64,000 nt of DNA from a virus, in IMG/VR virus record IMGVR_UViG_3300046002_007411, positions 47,708 through 111,707 of that record, one strand, 5' to 3'. Every line of letters starts with the position of its first letter. Position 1 is the first letter of the stretch. A model generated the notes under the pieces. The model was given only the letters and a program-made list of their open reading frames with translations, was not told the DNA's origin and searched no databases. Positions 16,673 through 23,828 of the stretch are shown piece after piece. The position numbers and the translations under genes were made by a program.

Positions 16673-17263
16673 TTATAATGATTGTGAAACTTCGTCAACG
16701 ATTATTTCTGCATGAACCTTCACCAACATGGCATAACCAAAACTATGAGATTTCCTAAAATGGTAACCTTGGTCACTGCGCTGCCAAATGTCGGGATCAG
16801 CACTAGACAGCCCATGTTCCAAACAACGATTGATAAGCCATTGTTTACCGGGTCTAATCAACGCCAAAATGATAGCAATGTCTTCTAGACTTTTAGGGGC
16901 CAATCGTGCTGTTAAATCAGCATGATTGTGAAGATGGATCAGTTGTGCAACAAACTCAGGATAAGTCATTAACTGCCAGTTGAAATCACGATCACATAGT
17001 TCTTGCAAATGCGCAGGACTGCGGACCTTCTCGTAGACGTTTACATTGAGTATGTCAATTTTGAACAATCCCTGTTGCTGAGCTTGCTTGTAGGGCAAGC
17101 TGCAATAACCAGTAACAGGATCTTGAGGTACATTGTGGAAATACACCCCGGTGTTGTGTTTTTCCAAGCGATCATTTCTAAGCAAGCTAGCAGGAATATG
17201 TTTGATGTCTGCTAGGGCTTGCTCTCTGGCGGCCACGTCAATGTCGATATCAAAATCTATCAT
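16673..17263 (-). CDS. Miniature DnaE-like (DNA polymerase III alpha) protein
   Basis: A 196-aa protein collinear with the catalytic core of C-family DNA polymerases, yet about one sixth of the size of DnaE. Motifs in order: DFDIDID at 3-9 (DnaE PDFDVDF, two catalytic Asp), KHNTG at 35-39 (DnaE KHAGG), GLFKIDIL at 65-72 with D70 matching the third catalytic Asp (DnaE GLVKFDFL), LEDIAIILALIRPG at 126-139, and RKSHSFGYAML at 170-180 (DnaE NKSHSAAYALV). From memory, similar short proteins are encoded by other marine T4-like phages without assigned function. It overlaps the upstream gene by four bases in an early operon beside probable gp62. Whether it polymerises DNA or is a relic used as a regulator is unknown. 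Confidence 0.7.
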   Translation of the reverse strand: MIDFDIDIDVAAREQALADIKHIPASLLRNDRLEKHNTGVYFHNVPQDPVTGYCSLPYKQAQQQGLFKIDILNVNVYEKVRSPAHLQELCDRDFNWQLMTYPEFVAQLIHLHNHADLTARLAPKSLEDIAIILALIRPGKQWLINRCLEHGLSSADPDIWQRSDQGYHFRKSHSFGYAMLVKVHAEIIVDEVSQSL

Positions 17264-17607
17264 GTTCTCTGACGTAACCGGGTGTTTAACTGACTGAGTC
17301 GGGACATGATTTCTCTGTGTTCCTGTTGCATCTTGGTCATTTGGGTTTTTAAATCTTGATTTTCTCGCACCAACTGTTGAATCACCTGTTCACCGGGAAC
17401 ACGTTGCCGGTTACCTTGTTGGTCTGATACTACTACCCAGGCCCCCTCAATCTGCCAATCAGAAGTCTTTTTTGTCAAGGGCAGACTGTTGCTGTCATCG
17501 CTATCGTTGCTATATTGTCCGCCAAACTGTATTTGCTCAACTACCCGGGGTTCAGCTTTAATGGGAATATTCCAGATTTCTTGGGGCTCTACTAAAAACT
17601 TTTTCAT
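17260..17607 (-). CDS. Small coiled-coil protein (115 aa)
   Basis: N-terminal segment MKKFLVEPQEIWNIPIKA, an acidic Ser/Asp stretch (residues 33-40), then a Trp-containing strand (GAWVVVSDQQGNRQRVPGEQ) and a C-terminal coiled coil (LVRENQDLKTQMTKMQQEHR) of about 35 residues. Overlaps the DnaE-like gene by ATGA and the zinc-finger gene by one base, so the three are translated together. It may be a partner of either neighbour; this is inference. Confidence 0.68.
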   Translation of the reverse strand: MKKFLVEPQEIWNIPIKAEPRVVEQIQFGGQYSNDSDDSNSLPLTKKTSDWQIEGAWVVVSDQQGNRQRVPGEQVIQQLVRENQDLKTQMTKMQQEHREIMSRLSQLNTRLRQRT

Positions 17608-18284
17608 TACATTCCTGCTTGTGCTAACATCTCACGGGCAAAATCTGCATCTTGTGGATGGCTTTTGAACTTGAGTTTCCACACATGAGCAGGAGCCCAG
17701 TTTTGTATCATGGACACTTGTTCATGGCTACAGCGTTGCAAAAACTCTGCACTGCTGTCGGCATTGTATATCAACCAAGGACTGATTCTGCCATGACAAA
17801 TGATTTGTGTGCCCATATTGGTATTTACCATACGAAAAAATTCGCACCAAGCTGTGTCATTTTGTTGCGCCCATTTGGCAAGATATTCCACGCTGCGAGC
17901 AAGAGCTTGATCACAATTTTCCGTTGCAATCAAGTCATGTACATACAACACCAGCAAGCTTTCTTGACACCATTTATCCACAGGTATATTGCTGCGAATA
18001 ACAAAATCAATAAATGCCCGGGGAGCTACAACATCGTTTTCAATAACATAAGTGGAAAACTTGTTGAAAGCTCCATAAAATGCACTGGAAATAAAATCTT
18101 CCTGTGTGACTTTTTTCATGTTACGCATGCCACTAAGCTCATGAAATCTCTGCCAACTGTAAAACGCCAAGCGACCTTGAGCTGTGTCTCGGTTAAACCA
18201 ACGTCTTTTCTTTTCACAACTGTGATTATACCAAGTTTTTTCTTTTGCAAAAAATCTTTTGCAAAACTCGCATACAAAAGTCAT
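17607..18284 (-). CDS. CCHC-type zinc-finger protein, early operon (225 aa)
   Basis: The N-terminus holds a single zinc finger: C5-x2-C8, then H21 and C23 (CEFCKRFFAKEKTW, NHSCEKKRRW). The remaining 200 residues are helical with Trp and aromatic residues (RLAFYSWQRFHEL, AFYGAFNKFSTYV, WAPAHVWKLKF). From memory, a similar finger protein accompanies the DnaE-like gene in marine T4-like phages. Nucleic acid binding is likely; the role is not known. Overlaps the probable gp62 gene by ATGA. Confidence 0.68.
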   Translation of the reverse strand: MTFVCEFCKRFFAKEKTWYNHSCEKKRRWFNRDTAQGRLAFYSWQRFHELSGMRNMKKVTQEDFISSAFYGAFNKFSTYVIENDVVAPRAFIDFVIRSNIPVDKWCQESLLVLYVHDLIATENCDQALARSVEYLAKWAQQNDTAWCEFFRMVNTNMGTQIICHGRISPWLIYNADSSAEFLQRCSHEQVSMIQNWAPAHVWKLKFKSHPQDADFAREMLAQAGM

Positions 18285-18769
18285 TTTGCACTGTGGAGTT
18301 TGACTAGCTCTTGAACTTTATTTTCTGCATAACCACTAGCAACTGCTAAGTCAATCACCTGCTGCTGCGTGATAGTTGCCAGCATGATTGACAGTTCTTG
18401 ACTGTTGAGTTGAGGATAATAGTTTTGTATAAGTTCCACAATGGGATTGTCGCGTCGTTTTTTTGCTCGTGCAACTGGTATCCAGGGATGAAACTGTTTG
18501 CTGCCAGCACCTGCACAACATAGCAATAGATGCTGTAGTTCAGCATGATCCCTCAAGTCACTGAATCCAATATTGACCAGATCATTTACTGCCAAAATAG
18601 CATAAGATTGTAAAGCACTGTTGTTGGCCAAACTACTGAGATAACGCATGATCACAAAAGGACTATAAGCTCGGCGTTCTTGTTCAGTTAGTTGGCTGTA
18701 ATAGTCAAGCTTTTGTGTATCAATAGCACTTAATACCTGTTTGATATCCAATGCATATTCTTTAGCCAT
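18281..18769 (-). CDS. 62: Probable sliding clamp loader small subunit gp62
   Basis: A 162-aa helical protein. The pattern MAKEYALDIKQVLSAI, SPFVIMRYLSSLANN, ILAVNDLVNIGFSD, HAELQHLLLCCAG, FHPWIPVARAKKRRDNPIVELIQNYY and the ending helix fits the organisation of gp62 (compare PFMVNRGLS, MN, HLxYLMxxVxxGxRxxxW of known members). gp62 works with gp44 to load the gp45 clamp; neither partner is in this window. The ATG at 18769 lies inside the last codons of the methyltransferase gene (8-base overlap). The length (162 aa) is below the 187 aa of T4 gp62. Assignment is moderate because sequence identity is low. Confidence 0.55.
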   Translation of the reverse strand: MAKEYALDIKQVLSAIDTQKLDYYSQLTEQERRAYSPFVIMRYLSSLANNSALQSYAILAVNDLVNIGFSDLRDHAELQHLLLCCAGAGSKQFHPWIPVARAKKRRDNPIVELIQNYYPQLNSQELSIMLATITQQQVIDLAVASGYAENKVQELVKLHSAK

Positions 18770-19646
18770 GTGATGACTCCTGATAAAACAAACTACTGTT
18801 TGGCGCCGCGACAAGATTGCGAAAAATCAACACTTCCATGGCTTTCTTGGCTTCAAAGCCTGTTTGTGTTTTTTTACGACGCCCTGCTGTATATGTCACA
18901 GGTATTTTTACCACGTGCGCTTGCACTTTGTCAAAGAATCCGTCGCCGCTATCACGATTGCACAACCAAAAATTATCATTTTGTTCCACAGTTTTTACAA
19001 GCTTTTCCAGCTCAATATCTGGAAATGGTTGATTGTAATCAGCAAAACTATCGCGATAGGGAGGATCACAAAACACAAAGTCACAAATAGGAACTTGGCT
19101 CCAATCACCTGACGTAATATGAACTTGTCGTTGTGTTAATGCATCGTGCCATGCTTGCAAGTTATCGGGATCATATACTTGAGTTTCTGTAAGCAAGCCA
19201 CAAGGCGTGCCATAGCGATTGTTGGTGTTTTTGTTGATTTGCCAAATGCCGTTAAATCCTGTGCGCATGAGAAAATACAACACAGCAGCTTGCTGAGTTT
19301 TTGACCACTTTTCCCAATCCCATGCATGTTCTTCACGAACTTTATAATAATATGCACGGCGCTGGTCATAGTTGCCTTGCAGATATTCCTGACTATGCTG
19401 TTGTAAACAATCGCAAAAATCTTGGAAATCGCTAACAATACTCTGATAGATGTTGATTATGTCGCTGTTGATATCGTTAATCCAGACTTCCTGTGGATTG
19501 TATTTTTCAATCACATGAGCAAACATAGCCCCGCCACCAAAAAATGGCTCACTGTAAGTCTTGATAGGAGCAGCTGGCATATAAGGTTGGTAGTATTTGA
19601 GCATTTTGCTCTTGCCACCAGCCCATTTAAACAATGGTTTAATCAA
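18762..19646 (-). CDS. dam: DNA adenine N6-methyltransferase, D12 (Dam) class
   Basis: Transfers methyl groups from SAM to adenine N6 in DNA. The D12 class motifs are complete: FKWAGGKS at 6-13 (SAM site), EPFFGGGAMF at 33-42, and the catalytic DPPY at 194-197. Length 294 aa is usual for Dam/DpnIIA enzymes. The start is a TTG at 19646, since no ATG precedes FKWAGGKS; it overlaps the stop of the nuclease gene as TTGA. Target sequence cannot be read from the protein; GATC is typical for Dam, but many restriction-partner enzymes share this class. Its coupling to an EcoRI-like nuclease suggests it protects phage DNA. Confidence 0.92.
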   Translation of the reverse strand: MIKPLFKWAGGKSKMLKYYQPYMPAAPIKTYSEPFFGGGAMFAHVIEKYNPQEVWINDINSDIINIYQSIVSDFQDFCDCLQQHSQEYLQGNYDQRRAYYYKVREEHAWDWEKWSKTQQAAVLYFLMRTGFNGIWQINKNTNNRYGTPCGLLTETQVYDPDNLQAWHDALTQRQVHITSGDWSQVPICDFVFCDPPYRDSFADYNQPFPDIELEKLVKTVEQNDNFWLCNRDSGDGFFDKVQAHVVKIPVTYTAGRRKKTQTGFEAKKAMEVLIFRNLVAAPNSSLFYQESSHG

Positions 19647-20176
19647 AGGGTAATCGCCTGTTTCATGATGTTATACAGCTCTTGGTCTGTGAAACCCTGT
19701 TCTTGCCCGTGAAAACTTGTGCCTGTTGCATGAGTTACATTCCAAACAACTGGCTTGCCTTCACAAGCCAAGGCAAAGCTTAACCCTTTATACATGCTAT
19801 TATGCTCTTGAACACCTGGGCCACTGCAAAATGTAACATATCTTGCTTGTGGTGCCAACACATGAGCTATCCAGCGATTCATATACCATCGCTCGTGTGC
19901 GTTGCCCACTGCTCCTTGTTTTTTGCCTTCAAAAATAGCAACGATTTGGTTTTTGCTGTTATACCAAATACCACCATCCGGCTGGCAGCTGGCAAGGCCT
20001 CCGGGAATGTCCCGGGACAAAAACTTATTCACACGTCTGTAACCCTGTGGGGCTAGTTCCTGGGACAAAATCTTGCTAATATGCCGCATTCCGCGATCTA
20101 AAGCATGGCTCTGTGAGTCATATGCAGTAGTGCCTTTTTTGATACCTCCTTGAAATCCGTGGGTTCTCTGGCTCAT
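19643..20176 (-). CDS. EcoRI-like PD-(D/E)XK restriction endonuclease
   Basis: A 177-aa protein whose core matches EcoRI and related nucleases: PDGG with D67 (EcoRI D91), IFEGKKQG with E83 and K85 (EcoRI E111 and K113 in AEAKHQG), then GNAHER with E95 (EcoRI GNAIER, E144), followed by a beta-strand ARYVTFCSGPG (EcoRI FPYVLFLEGSN). It is 100 residues shorter than EcoRI, lacking insertions and much of the C-terminus. It is the first gene of the early operon and overlaps the methyltransferase start. A phage could use such a pair to cut unmodified host or competitor DNA. AAGGAT precedes the ATG at 20176. A non-restriction nuclease of the same fold is the main alternative. Confidence 0.78.
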   Translation of the reverse strand: MSQRTHGFQGGIKKGTTAYDSQSHALDRGMRHISKILSQELAPQGYRRVNKFLSRDIPGGLASCQPDGGIWYNSKNQIVAIFEGKKQGAVGNAHERWYMNRWIAHVLAPQARYVTFCSGPGVQEHNSMYKGLSFALACEGKPVVWNVTHATGTSFHGQEQGFTDQELYNIMKQAITL

Positions 20177-20207
20177 ATAAAATCCTTGGTTCGCATGCTG
20201 TTGTCTT

Positions 20208-20235
20208 ACAATATATACTGTCAGATCAATGTCAA
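20208..20235 (-). promoter_or_regulatory. Sigma70-like promoter for the restriction/gp62/DnaE-like operon
   Basis: On the minus strand TTGACA (20235-20230), a 16-base spacer and TATTGT (20213-20208); an alternative -10, TATATT, has a 14-base spacer. It drives the eight-gene operon ending at 16199. Confidence 0.6.
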
Positions 20236-20245
20236 CATATAAAGC

Positions 20246-20620
20246 ATGGGCCGGCCGTTAAATCCTCGTTATTTTGGTGTTCCACGGGGACAACCTGTGC
20301 TGCTGCCAGTTGTACGCCTACATGACAAAGTTCAAGCTGCATGGATAGTTAATCAAACCAACAAACACAGCTATATTTGTCGACAAACACTGTCAGGTAG
20401 TCAGGGGCTTTGCAAGCTGGCAAACAATCTAGATCACAATGGCAACATGCTCTTGCGATTTCAAGATCCTCATGATCAAATATTTTATTGCAGTAGAATA
20501 ACCAACTTGTTTGTTTGGGATTTCCATGGTCAAAAATATCCCTGGACTTTTCATGCCCATCTTGTAAATCCACAGCAATCTTATGTTTGTATTATTGATG
20601 CTGTAATGAACTATAAATAA
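20246..20620 (+). CDS. Small MGRP-type phage protein (124 aa)
   Basis: Starts MGRPLNPRYFG, a N-terminus shared with the following gene and with virion proteins of marine T4-like phages (from memory). The rest is beta-rich with VRLHDKVQAAWIVNQTNKHSYICR and FVWDFHGQKYPWTFHAHL. No Shine-Dalgarno sequence is visible; a TATAAA ends three bases before the ATG, too close for a standard late promoter. The TATAAATA late promoter of the next gene overlaps its last codons. Probably a short virion protein paralogue. Confidence 0.65.
   Translation: MGRPLNPRYFGVPRGQPVLLPVVRLHDKVQAAWIVNQTNKHSYICRQTLSGSQGLCKLANNLDHNGNMLLRFQDPHDQIFYCSRITNLFVWDFHGQKYPWTFHAHLVNPQQSYVCIIDAVMNYK
20612..20619 (+). promoter_or_regulatory. 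T4-type late promoter, perfect consensus, overlapping a stop codon
   Basis: TATAAATA on the plus strand contains the last sense codons and part of the TAA of the 124-aa gene, 59 bases upstream of the ATG at 20678. Confidence 0.85.
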
Positions 20621-20677
20621 CCCAAACAACTATTATGCGGTCCAACCGCGTAGCCTTGAAAGGCAAAGGAGAAAACA

Positions 20678-21775
20678 ATGGGACGCCCGATTAACAAGAA
20701 GTTTATAGGTAATACTGGTGTTACAGGCCAACAGATAGCTGCAACAGCTTGGATTCCTGGCCAAGGAGCGCCTTATACCGATGCATATATTACTCGACAA
20801 ACAGGCACAGGACGTTATGTCATGCGTGCCAATGCCGGTGTAGCAAGTGGTCAAGTCAGCTTGGTCAATGGTGCCCTTACAACAGCAGGACAAGCAAACA
20901 TCGTGGTTACCCCATGGGGCGCGGGCGGTAGCGGAGCCACAGTGGCAGCACGCCTAGGACTAGGGGCTGTAGCTGTAAACTTGGCTGGAAAAGGTCCTGT
21001 CGGCGATAGTTATTTGCCTAGCGAAAAACTCAGTGTTATTGGCGGGACAAGCACAGCAACTGGCAACGTTACAGTCAATAGTGTTAAAATTGGCAACGTC
21101 ACAACACAAAACGCAGGCACTGGTTACGGTACTAACAGCTACTTGATTTTCAGTGGCACTGATTGGACTACCTCAGGGAATGTTCAAGTAGCAACTATTG
21201 GCGGCGGGGGCGCCATTACGGGATTAACAATAATAAATGCCGGCGTATTTGTGGGCACATCTTTGCCGGGAACTGGCGGTCTTAGTGTTGCACCAACAAG
21301 TGTAATAGGAACACAAGGTAGCAATGCTACATTGAACTTCCGCTTTGATATCAACGGCATTAGTGTAACTGATACTGGTGTTTACAGTGTAATCCCCAGC
21401 AATCCCATAGCCCTTGCTGCCAGTGCAGAAGGTGGTGCAGGAGCAAATGTCAACGTAACTTGGTCCGTTACACAAGTTGCAGTAACTTATGCAGGTGATG
21501 GTCTTTACACCGCAGCAGATGTGGACTTTGAAACAGGCGCAGCAGCAGCTACAGCCACAGTGTCACAGGGTAACATCAGTGCTGTGACCGTTACTGCTGG
21601 TGGAACTTATAGTGCCGTTCCCAACGTTAGCATAAGTGGATCAACATCAAAAGAATATGCTGCTGTTATTTTTGATAACACTGTTAGAACATTTACAAAT
21701 AACAGAACATATGATTGGAAGTTTGAAGGAATACCTTTGACAGCACCTGGCCAAGCAACTATCCAAAGCGACTAA
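20678..21775 (+). CDS. Virion structural protein, MGRP N-terminus (365 aa)
   Basis: Begins MGRPINKKFIGNTG, then a conserved patch (AYITRQTGTGRYVMRA) and a long Gly/Thr/Val/Ala-rich beta-repetitive body with recurring VTVNSV / IGNVTTQNAGTGYG / ITGLTIINAGV units, ending in a compact domain (RTFTNNRTYDWKFEGIPL). This is the make-up of repetitive phage surface proteins. Strong AAGGAG before the ATG, a consensus late promoter and a strong terminator indicate abundant late expression. Homologues are annotated as structural proteins in marine myophages (memory). Exact location in the virion unknown. Confidence 0.72.
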   Translation: MGRPINKKFIGNTGVTGQQIAATAWIPGQGAPYTDAYITRQTGTGRYVMRANAGVASGQVSLVNGALTTAGQANIVVTPWGAGGSGATVAARLGLGAVAVNLAGKGPVGDSYLPSEKLSVIGGTSTATGNVTVNSVKIGNVTTQNAGTGYGTNSYLIFSGTDWTTSGNVQVATIGGGGAITGLTIINAGVFVGTSLPGTGGLSVAPTSVIGTQGSNATLNFRFDINGISVTDTGVYSVIPSNPIALAASAEGGAGANVNVTWSVTQVAVTYAGDGLYTAADVDFETGAAAATATVSQGNISAVTVTAGGTYSAVPNVSISGSTSKEYAAVIFDNTVRTFTNNRTYDWKFEGIPLTAPGQATIQSD

Positions 21776-21791
21776 AGCTTTACTTGTTTTT

Positions 21792-21809
21792 TACTTGTTA
21801 AAACAAGTA
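21792..21809. repeat. Short inverted repeat
   Basis: TACTTGTT and AACAAGTA with a two-base centre, just before the main terminator. Confidence 0.5.
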
Positions 21810-21816
21810 CAGACTC

Positions 21817-21855
21817 CACAATGCCCTGATAGCAATATCAGGGCATTGTGTTTTT
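21817..21855. terminator. Strong bidirectional terminator
   Basis: A perfect 15-bp stem (CACAATGCCCTGATA and its complement) with a GCAA tetraloop and T5 on the plus side, between convergent genes. Confidence 0.92.
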
Positions 21856-22399
21856 AAAACAAATGTTTAATATCTAATACTTCGGGAATTTTAGCTAGGT
21901 CTTTTACAAAAAAAGCACAAGCAGGATCACGTCCATCTTGCAAGGGCACTGCTAAAATATTAGCTGTTTTCAGCTTGGGACAAAACCATTTGACATCAGG
22001 CCAAACATTGATAACGTCCACGGTGTGAAACTTGGGTATATATCCTGTCAAAGGATTAAAACAAAAAGATTGGAAATCTTTGTCCATGAGATACAACAAA
22101 CTGACTATTTCCAAATCACCTATTTCAGGATCTCCAATAACCAAATGCCAATCTAGTGGCATTTGGCATTGATAGGGCCCTATTTGCAAATCCACGCTGG
22201 GTGAAACAAAGCTTTCCAAAAACACCAAGGGATGCCAATAATAGTCAATGTTTTTGTTGTCGCTGTAATCTAACACACAAAAGTTAAGATCCACGCCTTG
22301 GTCAGGTAAGTGGTTGACGTTCAAGCTCTGATTGTCGCTGGTAAGTATTTTCACGCAGTATTTACTGGTGATGTCAGTAGTTTTCCTTGGTAAGTGCAT
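21854..22399 (-). CDS. Conserved T4-like protein next to uvsW (181 aa)
   Basis: From memory this matches a conserved protein of marine T4-like phages: the blocks FLESFVSPSVDLQIGPYQ, QMPLDWHLVIGD, EIVSLLYLMDKDFQSFCFNPL and DVINVWPDVKWFCPKLK are characteristic. No function is known. The ATG at 22399 gives a 26-base overlap with uvsW and has no clear ribosome site; a GTG at 22354 (VKILTSDN) is a possible later start. Co-transcribed with uvsW and closed by the terminator at 21817-21855. Confidence 0.75.
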   Translation of the reverse strand: MHLPRKTTDITSKYCVKILTSDNQSLNVNHLPDQGVDLNFCVLDYSDNKNIDYYWHPLVFLESFVSPSVDLQIGPYQCQMPLDWHLVIGDPEIGDLEIVSLLYLMDKDFQSFCFNPLTGYIPKFHTVDVINVWPDVKWFCPKLKTANILAVPLQDGRDPACAFFVKDLAKIPEVLDIKHLF

Positions 22400-23828
22400 G
22401 AGGATACTGCACTTTTTTATAATGTTGCTGGCGTTTTAGCATGTGCCTATGGCTGAACTTCATTTTACTGCAAATGTCATATATATCGACATGATCTTTA
22501 TCGTCAGCTTTGCGTAACCCTCGACCAATACTTTGGATCACACGCACAAAGCTCTTGCCGGGCTCAATCAACACAAGATTGAAAATGCGATTGATGCTAA
22601 TACCCACAGCAGTTGTGCCATACGTTGCAATCATCACAGCGTTGTCGCTGAGATTGATTTCTTTATAGTGCTCACGCCGATCGGAACTTTTCATTTCTCC
22701 ACTGATAAATGTGCTGTCGGCTATGAGATTATGTAAAGCAGTGCCTGTTGCAATGCGATCTACTAGAACAAGAGTGTTGCCTGTTGCACTGATAGTTTTT
22801 ACAAAATCTGATACCCATTTCAATCTATCATTGTTGGTAAGGAGAAACTTCAGCTCGCTTTGATAGTCTTGGTAAACTTGTGTTTCTTGAGTTTGATGTA
22901 CATGAACTTGACATTGTGCCAAATGCCCGGCATCTTGCAAGTCTCTTGCTTGTAGTTGGCCAATTAAAGGCCCAATGGCTGTAAACAAGCTCATTTGATT
23001 ATACTCAGCTTCAGGCACAGTGCCTGTCAATCCCCAACGAATAGGAATATTGCTGAAAGTTGTGGTTAAGAGTCGATGTAACACTCCTAAATCTTTTACC
23101 CCGTGGCACTCATCCACAATCACAGCCACTTGCTGGTCCAGGAACACTGCCAGCTGATCGTCATCTAGGGCGTCTTTGTTTTTCTTGTCTAGAACATTGA
23201 GACTTTGCCATGTGCAAATAGTATGTTGCCGATCAAACTCCTTGCGATCACCAAATATTACACCAACATTCAAACCCACGTTTTGATAATCTTCCAGTGT
23301 TTGTTCCACAAGATTTTTGTTGGGAACAATCACAATAGTCCTACCAATGTGTTCCACACGTCGACTCAGTGTGGCAGTGACAATGGTTTTTCCCGAGCTA
23401 GTGGGCGCAATAATCAATCCCTGGGGATTGGCAAGACATTCGTTTACCAACTGAACTTGATAATCACGTAGCACAATGGGCTCACCTTGAGCTCGATGCC
23501 CGGGTGGCCACATGCGATCACTTAGATAGGTATCATCAATAGCCGTGAGATCAAGATTATGTTTGTGACGGTCATCCACAATCTCAACATCATACCCTGC
23601 ATCAACCAAAATAGGCAGCAGTTTATCCAAGGCATTGAGATAGGTTTTACCGCCCAGTGTGCAAAAACTTGCACAACCATCCCATCGTCCTAATTTGAAG
23701 GCAGGACTGTATCTAGCGTGTGGCAGAAAATATTTCACAGAGTTAACAAGCTTGCGCCGATCTGTCAGCTCAACTTCCTGAATATGGACGTTGACTTCGT
23801 CCATGATATTAATGACTACAGTGTTCAT
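22374..23828 (-). CDS. uvsW: UvsW-type SF2 DNA helicase
   Basis: RNA-DNA and branched-DNA helicase that, in T4, unwinds R-loops and recombination intermediates and shuts off origin-dependent replication. Motifs: Q-like RDYQ at 121-124, Walker A APTSSGKT at 141-148, IVDECHG with DECH at 239-242, LTGT, and the motif VI QSIGRGLRK. The N-terminal 110 residues contain the UvsW-specific domain (KLGRWDGCASF). Length 484 aa is close to T4 UvsW. I start at the ATG at 23828 (MNTVVINIMDEV), which overlaps the stop of the AAA+ gene as ATGA. Confidence 0.95.
   Translation of the reverse strand: MNTVVINIMDEVNVHIQEVELTDRRKLVNSVKYFLPHARYSPAFKLGRWDGCASFCTLGGKTYLNALDKLLPILVDAGYDVEIVDDRHKHNLDLTAIDDTYLSDRMWPPGHRAQGEPIVLRDYQVQLVNECLANPQGLIIAPTSSGKTIVTATLSRRVEHIGRTIVIVPNKNLVEQTLEDYQNVGLNVGVIFGDRKEFDRQHTICTWQSLNVLDKKNKDALDDDQLAVFLDQQVAVIVDECHGVKDLGVLHRLLTTTFSNIPIRWGLTGTVPEAEYNQMSLFTAIGPLIGQLQARDLQDAGHLAQCQVHVHQTQETQVYQDYQSELKFLLTNNDRLKWVSDFVKTISATGNTLVLVDRIATGTALHNLIADSTFISGEMKSSDRREHYKEINLSDNAVMIATYGTTAVGISINRIFNLVLIEPGKSFVRVIQSIGRGLRKADDKDHVDIYDICSKMKFSHRHMLKRQQHYKKVQYPHALTKENY

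Noticed and set aside
17652-18314. 220-aa plus-strand open frame
   Set aside because: Lies wholly antisense to the zinc-finger gene, whose coupling and C-C-H-C motif are clear; composition of the antisense product is random.
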